5,428 nt of DNA, from the NCBI GenBank assembly GCA_030634505.1, contig DAOWAQ010000152.1, positions 1 to 5,428 of the forward strand, in the 5' to 3' direction. The stretch is from Calditrichia bacterium. Its GTDB lineage: Bacteria > Calditrichota > Calditrichia > JAJRVZ01. This document shows positions 1 to 5,428 of the stretch, piece by piece; position 1 is the stretch's first letter, and each line of letters starts with the position of its first letter. The notes under the pieces are model-generated. The model did not search any database, was not told the origin of the DNA, and worked only from the letters and a program-made list of their open reading frames with translations. Position numbers and translations under genes: made by a program.

Positions 1-450
1 AAACATTGTGCTTATTAATCCGAGACCAAAAACATAGAATGGATTTAAATGAAATAATCCGGCAAATATAGATACTACACTTCTCGTACCTGATAAAAAT
101 CGATTAGCAAATATTACCCAGTAACCCCAATCAGCAAACCATACTTCAACCTTTTTTATCCGACTTTCTTTAAATATTTTAGATCGTGATTTTTTATGAA
201 TGAATGATCTGCCAAATTTCGCTCCGACATAATACATTACCATGAATCCGAAAGAACTGCCTAAACAAGTAGAAATAAAGACGCCCCAGAAACCAAGTTT
301 ATCTGTTGAAACAAGATATGCACCAATTACGATAACCGTATCACCAGGAACAGGTGGTATTACATTTTCAGCAAACGCACTAAAAAACAAAACTATATAA
401 GCTGTGATCGGATCAATATTATTTAATAAATTTTCGAAATATTCAAGCAT
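1..450 (-). CDS. DedA-family (SNARE-associated/VTT domain) inner-membrane protein, 3' end cut by window edge
   Basis: The first 150 codons of a DedA-family protein are visible, open to the window edge; the C-terminal part, probably about 50 residues, is missing. Seen: E28 followed by IPPVPGD at 31-37 in a hydrophobic N-terminal segment, a second hydrophobic glycine-rich stretch (about 54-80, including LGSSFGF and YYVG), a charged loop rich in Lys/Arg (81-102), then WGYWVIFANRFLSGTRS at about 108-124 and AGLF. The Glu, the PGD aspartate (D37) and the two arginines six apart (R117, R123) match residues known to be needed in E. coli YqjA. Family members are polytopic inner-membrane proteins with re-entrant loops; some, such as Bacillus UptA, translocate undecaprenyl phosphate. 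The ATG at 448-450 is the only plausible start: an in-frame TAA lies five codons upstream and no other start codon intervenes. No good Shine-Dalgarno is visible, so translation may be coupled to ispF, which ends 11 bases upstream. Exact substrate is not determinable. Confidence 0.9.
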   Translation of the reverse strand, partial: MLEYFENLLNNIDPITAYIVLFFSAFAENVIPPVPGDTVIVIGAYLVSTDKLGFWGVFISTCLGSSFGFMVMYYVGAKFGRSFIHKKSRSKIFKESRIKKVEVWFADWGYWVIFANRFLSGTRSVVSIFAGLFHLNPFYVFGLGLISTMF

Positions 451-461
451 TAATAATTCAT

Positions 462-935
462 TTATTTAGATATTAAAAGAGCTACTGCATAACATGCAAC
501 ACCTTCTTCTCTACCAACAAATCTCAGTTTTTCCGAAGTAGTTGCCTTCACATTTACCTGGTTTGGATTTAAGTACAAATTATCCGAAATGTTTTTCTTC
601 ATTTGAAATTTGTATTGGGATATTTTCGGTTTTCGCAATACTAAAGTAATATCTATATTGGATATTTTAAATTTTTCAAAATTTACTTTTTTTTCGATTT
701 CTTTTAGAAAATACATACTATCAAAATCTTTATACTTATCTTCTGTATCTGGAAAATGGTCATCGATATCACCCAAACCGGCTGCACCAAGAAGTGCATC
801 TGCCACAGCATGAGCCATAACATCTGCATCGGAATGGCCCTGTAATCCTTTTTCAAAGGGAATGTTGACGCCACCAATAATTAATGGTCTGTTATCTACT
901 AAAGGATGTACATCAAAACCAAAACCAACACGCAT
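462..935 (-). CDS. ispF: 2-C-methyl-D-erythritol 2,4-cyclodiphosphate synthase (IspF), full length with unusual substitutions
   Basis: IspF is the cytosolic, trimeric MEP-pathway enzyme that cyclises CDP-methylerythritol 2-phosphate to methylerythritol 2,4-cyclodiphosphate, releasing CMP. The 157-residue length is normal. Seen: zinc ligands D8 and H10 in GFDVH and H42; catalytic-loop H34 in GHSDAD; D46; D56; FPDT at 61-64; the C-terminal nucleotide-binding segment ATTSEK (131-136) and GREEG (141-145). Odd: residues that are usually Gly are charged here. D58 replaces the Gly of the usual GDIG, R138 replaces the Gly of the usual KLGF, and E65 replaces the usual Asp of FPDTD. D58 (GAT) and R138 (AGA) are each one G-to-A transition from a glycine codon. 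The start is ATG at 933-935, with AGGAA at 942-946 and a 6-base spacer. It begins 2 bases after the stop of the broken ispD, whose product feeds the enzyme (through IspE) that supplies its substrate. Family assignment is certain; full activity is in doubt. Confidence 0.95.
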   Translation of the reverse strand: MRVGFGFDVHPLVDNRPLIIGGVNIPFEKGLQGHSDADVMAHAVADALLGAAGLGDIDDHFPDTEDKYKDFDSMYFLKEIEKKVNFEKFKISNIDITLVLRKPKISQYKFQMKKNISDNLYLNPNQVNVKATTSEKLRFVGREEGVACYAVALLISK

Positions 936-937
936 AT

Positions 938-1623
938 TTAATTCCTGTGTTCCAACATTTTTTCTGCGTTTAATGAATCTTTCTTAATAGTTATTTTTAC
1001 ATTCTGATTTTCACCCGGAATAATTTAAACCTCGTATCCTGACTATTTAACCAAAGAAGCTTCATCTGTAAAAATTAAATTTTCTTTTTTAAATTTTTTG
1101 TATGATTCAGATAAAATTTCATATTTAAATGCCTGTGGAGTTTGCGCCTGGTATAAATCAATCCTGTCAATTGTATTAATAATCTTTCCATTTTTTACTT
1201 TTTTCAAAGTATCAAGAACAGGAACAGCCGCAATGCAAGAACCAAATTGTTTAGCGCCTGCAATACATCTTTCAATTAATTCGTGCATAATAAATGGTCT
1301 GACGCCATCATGCACTATGACAATATCTGTATCATTTTCAATATATTTGAACTCATTATAAATTGAATCTTGTCGTTTTTAACTACCGGTTACAATTTTA
1401 AATTTCTCCTGAAATCTGTGCAGTTGAAACAGTAAATCTTTCATCTGCTTTATATCCCGGCTCCACAAACAATAACCCCACCACTAATCAGCGGTGAGGT
1501 TATTATATTTTTCACTGTATGTAAAATAATCGGTTGACCGGCTAATTCATAAAACTGTTTTGGAACTTCTTCACCGAATCGTTTTCCTTTCCCGGTAACA
1601 GGGATTATGACACTAACATTCAT
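938..1623 (-). pseudogene. ispD: 2-C-methyl-D-erythritol 4-phosphate cytidylyltransferase (IspD), disrupted by frameshift(s) and three in-frame stops
   Basis: IspD transfers CMP from CTP to methylerythritol 4-phosphate. Reading from the ATG at 1621-1623 gives a typical IspD N-terminus (NVSVIIP, GKGKRFG, VPKQF, ILHTV) that ends at TAA 1450-1452. From about 1444 the homologous reading continues in another frame (MKDLLFQLHRFQEKFKIVTG), meets TAA at 1379-1381 just before KRQDSIYN, then runs for 111 codons through VHDGVRPF, CIAAVPVLDTLKK, IDRIDLYQAQTPQAF and TDEASLVK to TAG at 1043-1045. Five codons later comes TAA at 1025-1027, after which IIPGENQNVKITIKKD leads to the natural stop at 938-940. 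The third frame also reads VEPGYKAD near 1466-1443, suggesting two indels rather than one. Further erosion: the CTP-loop PAAG reads PVTG, and the expected Gly-Gly before the KRQ segment reads GS. The 686-base span equals a normal gene of about 228 codons. It sits 2 bases after queA and 2 before ispF, so this is decay in place. No surviving fragment contains a complete active site. Confidence 0.93.
1471..1504 (-). repeat. 34-base near-perfect inverted repeat (RNA hairpin) inside the ispD pseudogene
   Basis: The arms 1471-1484 (aataaccccaccac) and 1491-1504 (gcggtgaggttatt) are complementary at 12 of 14 positions around the loop taatca (1485-1490). In minus-strand RNA both mismatches become G-U wobbles, so a continuous 14-base-pair stem can form. 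The sense sequence after the GC-rich part of the stem is moderately U-rich (UUAUUGUUUG), which resembles a weak intrinsic terminator but lacks a proper U tract. It lies within still-recognisable ispD coding sequence (ITSPLISGGVIV) and directly upstream, in the sense direction, of the frame break. Function is unknown; it may be chance or a by-product of template switching. Confidence 0.6.
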
Positions 1624-1625
1624 TC

Positions 1626-2657
1626 TTAATAAATCATCATCGCATCGCCATAACTATAAAAACGATATTTTTTTTCCATCGCTTTTTCATAGGCATTCAT
1701 TATATAATCAAATCCGGCAAAAGTGGAAACAAGAATAAAAAGTGTGGATTGTGGCAAATGAAAATTAGTAATCAATGCGTCAACTACTTTAAATTTATAA
1801 GGTGGAAAAATAAATTTATCTGTCCAGCCAGAATTTTGTTTTACCATTCCGTCGGGGGTGGCAACAGTTTCTAGGGCACGTACACTTGTTGTCCCCACGG
1901 CAACAACTTTATTGCAATTTCTTCGGGCTTCATTAATTATTTCTGCTGATTCTTCTGATATTTCATAATACTCAGAGTCCATTTGATGTCGGCTCAAATC
2001 TTCAACCTGTACAGGTCTGAATGTACCTAAGCCAACATGCAATACAATAGGAGCAAACTTAACACCTTTTTCCTTAAGTTTATTCAGGATTTCATCTGTG
2101 AAATGTAAACCTGCCGTAGGAGCTGCAACAGCACCGGTCTTTTTTGCGTAAACTGTTTGATAACGTTCTTTGTCCAAAGGTTCAGCATTACGTTTGATAT
2201 ACGGTGGTAATGGTGAATCGCCAATTTTTTCAATCAAATCGAAAAAATTGTGTCCATTATAGTCGAACTTTACTACCCTGCCACCCGAGGTTGTATTGTC
2301 GATAACATCACAACCGATTTCATCAGCGATAACCAAACGATTACCGATGCGAACCTTTCGTGCTGGTTTTACAAGGACTTCCCACATTGTCTCTTCCAAC
2401 TGCCGAAGTAATAATACTTCAACTTGAGCATTGGTTTTTTCTTTATAGCCATACAATCGGGCTGGAAAAACCTTTGTTTCATTCACTACCAGGACATCAT
2501 CTTTTTCGAAAAAATCCAAAACATCAGGAAAATTCTGGTGCTCTATTTCACCATTCTTTTTATTCAAGACCATTAATTTGGATTCATCCCGTTTATCCGG
2601 TGGATATTGTGCAATCAATTCATCAGGTAGTTCATATTTGAAATCTGCAAGTTTCAT
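1626..2657 (-). CDS. queA: S-adenosylmethionine:tRNA ribosyltransferase-isomerase (QueA)
   Basis: QueA transfers and isomerises the ribosyl part of SAM onto preQ1 already inserted at tRNA position 34 (GUN anticodons), giving epoxyqueuosine; QueG or QueH then makes queuosine. The 343-residue length is typical. Motifs in order: ADFKYELPDELIAQYP at the N-terminus (4-19), VVNETKVFPARLYG at about 57-70, PTAGLHFTDEIL and HVGLGTFRPVQ mid-protein, VGTTSVRALE, LITNFHLPQSTL from 295, and the C-terminal signature YRFYSYGDAM ending four residues short of the stop. All look intact. The start is ATG at 2655-2657 with a strong AGGAG at 2666-2670 and an 8-base spacer, the best ribosome-binding site in the window. 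It follows ruvB by 20 bases, a common bacterial arrangement (ruvAB-queA). No tgt or other queuosine gene is present here. Confidence 0.97.
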   Translation of the reverse strand: MKLADFKYELPDELIAQYPPDKRDESKLMVLNKKNGEIEHQNFPDVLDFFEKDDVLVVNETKVFPARLYGYKEKTNAQVEVLLLRQLEETMWEVLVKPARKVRIGNRLVIADEIGCDVIDNTTSGGRVVKFDYNGHNFFDLIEKIGDSPLPPYIKRNAEPLDKERYQTVYAKKTGAVAAPTAGLHFTDEILNKLKEKGVKFAPIVLHVGLGTFRPVQVEDLSRHQMDSEYYEISEESAEIINEARRNCNKVVAVGTTSVRALETVATPDGMVKQNSGWTDKFIFPPYKFKVVDALITNFHLPQSTLFILVSTFAGFDYIMNAYEKAMEKKYRFYSYGDAMMIY

Positions 2658-2677
2658 ATTTTTGACTCCTGTTCTAT

Positions 2678-3712
2678 TTATTGTAAATCAGGGAAAATAT
2701 CCCTTTGCTGAATTTTAGTTTTCTTTGTTGTAATGTTAAAATGTTCATAAGCCATGGGTGTAGCTTCTCTACCTCTGGGTGTTCTCTTTATATAACCCTG
2801 CTGAATTAGATAGGGCTCATATACTTCTTCAATGGTGTGGCTTTCTTCTCCCACTGCTACAGAAATGGTATTTATTCCAACGGGACCACCACTATATTTA
2901 TCTATAATTGTTAAAATTATTCTTTTATCCATTTCATCAAACCCTAAAGCATCTACTTCCAATCGTTCAAGGGCATCTTCCGCAACATCCTTTGTAATTT
3001 TATTATCTGCAGTTACCTGTGCAAAATCCCGAATGCGACGAAGTAAACGATTTGCAATTCTCGGTGTACCTCTGGATCTCTTAGAGATTTCTATGGCGCC
3101 TTTTTCATCAATTTCAATATTTAGTATTTTTGCTGAACGCATAACTATATGGAATATATCTTGCGGTTCATAATAATCCAACCTTAAGACAACTCCAAAT
3201 CTTGCCCGTAATGGAGAAGTTAATAATCCGGCCCTCGTGGTTGCACCAACCAAAGTAAATGGATTCAGGTTTAATTGGATTGATCTTGCACTTGGCCCTT
3301 TGTCAATCATAATATCCAGTTTAAAATCTTCCATCGCCGAATATAAATATTCTTCTACCACCGTATTTGTCCTGTGGATTTCATCAATAAAAAGAACATC
3401 ATTATCCTGAAGATTCGTCAATATTCCGGCAAGATCTCCGGCTTTATCCATCACAGGACCGCTAGTTGTTTTAATTCCCACATTTAATTCATAACTAACA
3501 ATATTTGCCAGTGTTGTTTTACCCAGTCCCGGAGGACCGTACAATAAAACATGATCGAGGGATTCCTGTCTTTCGCGCGCTGCCTGAATAAAAATTGCCA
3601 GATTTTCTTTTAGTTTTTTCTGACCGACAAATTCACTCAGATTTTGCGGACGCAGTGACTGGTCAAAATCAAGATCATCATCAAGTATTTTCGGTGTTAC
3701 AATATCCCTCAT
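2678..3712 (-). CDS. ruvB: Holliday junction branch-migration DNA helicase RuvB
   Basis: RuvB is the hexameric AAA+ motor that drives branch migration of Holliday junctions together with RuvA. The 344-residue length is typical. Seen: the N-terminal LRPQNLSEFVGQ (20-31); Walker A GPPGLGKTT at 59-67; Walker B LFIDEIHR with D110 and E111; the EEYLYSAMEDFKLDI segment at about 120-134; sensor 1 GATTRAG (156-162) followed by SPLRARFG (166-173), which carries the arginine finger; the sensor 2 region RGTPRIANRLLRR; and the C-terminal winged-helix domain with GGPVGI, EEVYEPYLIQQGYI and RTPRGR. A small departure is IHRTNTVVEEY where IHRL(N/S)xxVEE is more usual. The ATG at 3710-3712 follows the ruvA stop by 15 bases; only a weak GGA is seen ahead of it, so coupling to ruvA is likely. 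The gene appears fully functional. Confidence 0.98.
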   Translation of the reverse strand: MRDIVTPKILDDDLDFDQSLRPQNLSEFVGQKKLKENLAIFIQAARERQESLDHVLLYGPPGLGKTTLANIVSYELNVGIKTTSGPVMDKAGDLAGILTNLQDNDVLFIDEIHRTNTVVEEYLYSAMEDFKLDIMIDKGPSARSIQLNLNPFTLVGATTRAGLLTSPLRARFGVVLRLDYYEPQDIFHIVMRSAKILNIEIDEKGAIEISKRSRGTPRIANRLLRRIRDFAQVTADNKITKDVAEDALERLEVDALGFDEMDKRIILTIIDKYSGGPVGINTISVAVGEESHTIEEVYEPYLIQQGYIKRTPRGREATPMAYEHFNITTKKTKIQQRDIFPDLQ

Positions 3713-3727
3713 GAATTATCCGTTATA

Positions 3728-4318
3728 TTATATCATTTGAAGAACTTTTTTAATCATCTCTTCTACGGAAAGGACTTTTTCCTTACCTCGAATTTTAATA
3801 AGAGCTTTTTCGGCAGTTTGTTTTCTATAACCCAAAGAAACAAGAGCCATTATTGCTTCATGTTCGAGTGAAGATAATTGGACCGTCATTTCTGACGATT
3901 CATCAATAAGTCCTAATGATTTAAATTTTTCTTTTAACTCAATAATTAATCTTTGAGCTGTTTTATTACCAACTCCGCTTATCGTGGTTAAACGATTCAC
4001 ATCTGCTTCACTGATGGCCTGAACCAGTTCAATTATAGGTATCCCGGATAAAATTGATTGCGCTTGTTTCGGACCTACCCCAGATATTGAAATTAATCCG
4101 AGAAACACACTTCTCTCTTTTTCATCTGCAAAACCATATATTTGTAGAATATCTTCCCGTACATGCAGATAAGTTTTTATCTTAACCTGTTCACCAACAC
4201 CGGGTATTTTTTCGTAAGTCTGAACGCTGGTACTTATGTGATATCCTATACCATTTACATCAACAACAATCGTTGTTGGATTTTTCTGTTCAATTTTTCC
4301 AGTTACGTAATCAATCAT
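3728..4318 (-). CDS. ruvA: Holliday junction DNA-binding protein RuvA
   Basis: RuvA tetramers hold the Holliday junction in a square-planar form and load RuvB. The 196-residue length is typical. Seen: N-terminal OB-fold domain (1-63) opening MIDYVTGKI, with DVNGIGYHI and the acidic pin HVRED, whose E55 and D56 fall at the same numbers as the E. coli pin residues; domain II with two helix-hairpin-helix motifs, ISGVGPKQAQSIL at about 78-90 and ISGVGNKTAQRLI at about 113-125; a linker containing DESSEMTVQLSS; and a C-terminal domain III that binds RuvB (EAIMALVSLGYRKQTAEKAL onward). The ATG at 4316-4318 lies 6 bases after the ruvC stop, in a TAATAATAAATG run of tandem stops leading into the start. 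No clear Shine-Dalgarno is visible, which suggests translational coupling to ruvC. Confidence 0.97.
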   Translation of the reverse strand: MIDYVTGKIEQKNPTTIVVDVNGIGYHISTSVQTYEKIPGVGEQVKIKTYLHVREDILQIYGFADEKERSVFLGLISISGVGPKQAQSILSGIPIIELVQAISEADVNRLTTISGVGNKTAQRLIIELKEKFKSLGLIDESSEMTVQLSSLEHEAIMALVSLGYRKQTAEKALIKIRGKEKVLSVEEMIKKVLQMI

Positions 4319-4324
4319 TTATTA

Positions 4325-4837
4325 TTAATACTTTTTCGCTCTATGATGATGACAAATCGCAACAGCCAAAGCGTCAGCAGCATCCGCCGGATGGATTTCT
4401 TCTTTTAAATTTAAAATATTTTTAACCATATATTGAACCTGATTTTTTGAGGCTCCCCCATTTCCAACGACTGCTAATTTCACTTCACGCGGAGAATATT
4501 CCGCAATATCGATATTTTTTAGTGCAGGCGCTAACATTGATACACCCCTTGCCTGACCCATCACAATTGCGGTTTTAACATTTTCACTATAAAAGATATC
4601 TTCAATTGCTACAAAATTCGGTTCATATTTTTCAATAAAATAGTCAATGCCTTCAAATATTTCTTTAAGCCGTAATGCGAGTGGATTAGTACGTTTGGTT
4701 CGAATCGCATCATATATGCAAAGCTGAATCCTGCCTTTCTCAACAATATCAATTATGCCAATTCCTGTAACCTGTGTCCCGGGGTCAATTCCCAATATCC
4801 TGTAACCGGATGATTTATTATCCTGCAAGCTGGGCAA
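4325..4837 (-). CDS. ruvC: Crossover junction endodeoxyribonuclease RuvC, probable TTG start
   Basis: RuvC is the dimeric RNase H-fold resolvase that cuts Holliday junctions with Mg2+. The four catalytic acids are visible: D18 in ILGIDPGT, E79 in VAIEDIFY, and D152 and D155 in HPADAADALA. The family helix segment with GQARGV (94-99) is present, as is the SPREVKLAVVGNGGASKNQV region (115-134). About 170 residues is normal. No ATG or GTG precedes the first motif in this frame. The start is probably TTG at 4835-4837 or TTG at 4826-4828; the latter would remove three residues. A GAGGT at 4840-4844 is too close to the first TTG and about 11 bases from the second, so the shorter start is slightly favoured by spacing. 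Either way the gene overlaps the end of yebC (stop 4818-4820), implying coupled translation. The open frame from the first TTG is given here. Confidence 0.93.
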   Translation of the reverse strand: MPSLQDNKSSGYRILGIDPGTQVTGIGIIDIVEKGRIQLCIYDAIRTKRTNPLALRLKEIFEGIDYFIEKYEPNFVAIEDIFYSENVKTAIVMGQARGVSMLAPALKNIDIAEYSPREVKLAVVGNGGASKNQVQYMVKNILNLKEEIHPADAADALAVAICHHHRAKKY

Positions 4838-5428
4838 TTACCTCATCATCGATATCAAAATTTGCGTTTATATCCTGAATATCGTCATGGTCATCAAGCA
4901 TTTCCATCAATTTGATCATTTGAACTGCCTGCTTATCATCCAGTTTAATAGTATTTTGAGGAATCATTGTTTGAACAGCTTCCTCAATTTGGACGTCATT
5001 CTTTTCTATTTCCTCTTTAACCGATTCCATATTTTCGAATTCGGTATAAATTTCATAATATTCTTCATCATCACTTTGTACATCCTCTGCCCCGGCGTCC
5101 AGAGCAATCATGAATAATTCTTCTTCATCATAATTTTTCTTATTTACCCGGATCAATCCTTTTTTTTCAAATATCCAGGCTACACAGCCACTTTCGCCAA
5201 GATTACCGCCGTATTTACTGAGCAAATAACGAATTTCAGCAACAGTTCTGTTTTTATTGTCAGTCATTACATTAATATATAATGCCACTCCTCCCGGTCC
5301 GTAACCCTCATATAAAATTTCTTCGTAAACCACACCCGGCATTTCGCCAGTACCTTTTTTTACAGCATTTTCCATATTTTTTGAGGGCATATTTGCGGAT
5401 TTTGCAGCGGCTACTGCAGTTCTTAGCC
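4818..5428 (-). CDS. yebC: YebC/PmpR/TACO1-family protein, 5' end outside window
   Basis: About 203 C-terminal codons are visible. The reading frame stays open to the window edge and begins LRTAVAAAKSANMPSKNMENAV, the standard YebC segment that follows the 'GHSKW' N-terminal domain, so roughly 45 residues lie outside. The internal Met at 5388-5390 is not the real start. Seen: KKGTGE, then the signature YEEILYEGYGPGGVALYI, TDNKNRTVAEIRYLLSKYGG, LGESGCVAWIFEKKG, and an acidic C-terminal part ending IAQLAG. The family was long annotated as transcriptional regulators because of PmpR; mitochondrial TACO1 activates translation, and bacterial members have more recently been tied to relieving ribosome stalling on proline-rich stretches. 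Placement just ahead of ruvCAB is very common in bacteria and suggests co-transcription rather than a recombination role. The operon promoter is not in the window. Confidence 0.96.
   Translation of the reverse strand, partial: LRTAVAAAKSANMPSKNMENAVKKGTGEMPGVVYEEILYEGYGPGGVALYINVMTDNKNRTVAEIRYLLSKYGGNLGESGCVAWIFEKKGLIRVNKKNYDEEELFMIALDAGAEDVQSDDEEYYEIYTEFENMESVKEEIEKNDVQIEEAVQTMIPQNTIKLDDKQAVQMIKLMEMLDDHDDIQDINANFDIDDEVIAQLAG

Noticed and set aside
687..694. Homopolymer T run (A run in the sense strand) in ispF, and a similar run near 5159-5166 in yebC, as slippage or frameshift sites
   Set aside because: The reading frames continue correctly through both runs with recognisable family sequence on each side.
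610..813. Plus-strand open frames, here and at 1098-1361, 2360-2641, 2832-3173, 4163-4408 and 4887-5117
   Set aside because: All lie antisense to well-conserved genes or the ispD remnant, resemble no protein family I recognise, and have no ribosome-binding context; they are shadows of the minus-strand codons.
1043..1315. A separate small 90-residue protein starting at the internal Met before HDGVRPF
   Set aside because: It is the middle of IspD in the original frame. The Met is an ordinary residue position next to the conserved HDGVRP motif, no Shine-Dalgarno precedes it, and the fragment lacks the CTP-binding N-terminus and the C-terminal Lys region.
1025..1452. Programmed frameshifting or stop-codon readthrough/recoding that would rescue a full-length IspD
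   Set aside because: No slippery heptamer is seen at the frame break, three separate stops (two TAA, one TAG) would all need suppression, and conserved residues are also eroded. All intact genes in the window have no in-frame stops and use TAA as the real terminator, so reassignment of TAA or TAG is not supported.
2658..2677. Promoter or terminator in the ruvB-queA gap, the widest in the window
   Set aside because: Only 20 bases, containing the queA Shine-Dalgarno; no hairpin with a U tract and no room for -35/-10 elements outside coding sequence.
4261..4278. Inverted repeat CAACAAC-4-GTTGTTG near the start of ruvA
   Set aside because: Only 7-base arms, made of simple Thr/Val/Val codons (TTIVVDV) in a conserved coding position; likely coincidence.

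Overview
The window is one unbroken block of housekeeping genes, all on the minus strand. In transcription order (right to left) it reads yebC (5' end outside the window), ruvC, ruvA, ruvB, queA, ispD (broken), ispF, and a DedA-family membrane protein gene (3' end outside the window). Junctions are very tight: a 20-base overlap, then gaps of 6, 15, 20, 2, 2 and 11 bases. There is no room for an internal promoter or a conventional intergenic terminator, so this looks like a single operon. No tRNA, rRNA, CRISPR array, insertion sequence or phage gene was seen. Every intact gene whose stop lies in the window ends in TAA.

The DNA is AT-rich (roughly 35-40% G+C by eye). Protein style (QueA, IspF, DedA) and the yebC-ruvCAB-queA-ispDF order suggest a bacterium of the Fibrobacterota-Chlorobiota-Bacteroidota (FCB) assemblage, for example an Ignavibacteria-, Calditrichota- or Marinimicrobia-like lineage. 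This placement is an impression from sequence style, not a computed result.

Right part (2678-5428): YebC, a translation-associated factor, is followed by the complete Holliday-junction set: RuvC resolvase, RuvA junction-binding protein and RuvB branch-migration motor. All visible catalytic motifs are intact. Middle (1626-2657): QueA, the penultimate-stage enzyme of queuosine tRNA modification, intact. Left part (1-1623): the isoprenoid end of the operon, with IspD and IspF of the MEP pathway and then a DedA protein, a family that includes undecaprenyl-phosphate translocases.

The notable observation is that ispD is a pseudogene in place. Almost the whole protein can still be read across 938-1623, but only by crossing at least one frame break and three in-frame stop codons. 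Flanking genes show no such damage. IspF downstream is open but has changes at positions that are normally near-invariant. A strong 34-base hairpin sits inside ispD next to the frame break. Either the MEP pathway is being lost or bypassed in this lineage, or a second IspD exists elsewhere; this window alone cannot decide. I found no wholly new multi-gene system here.
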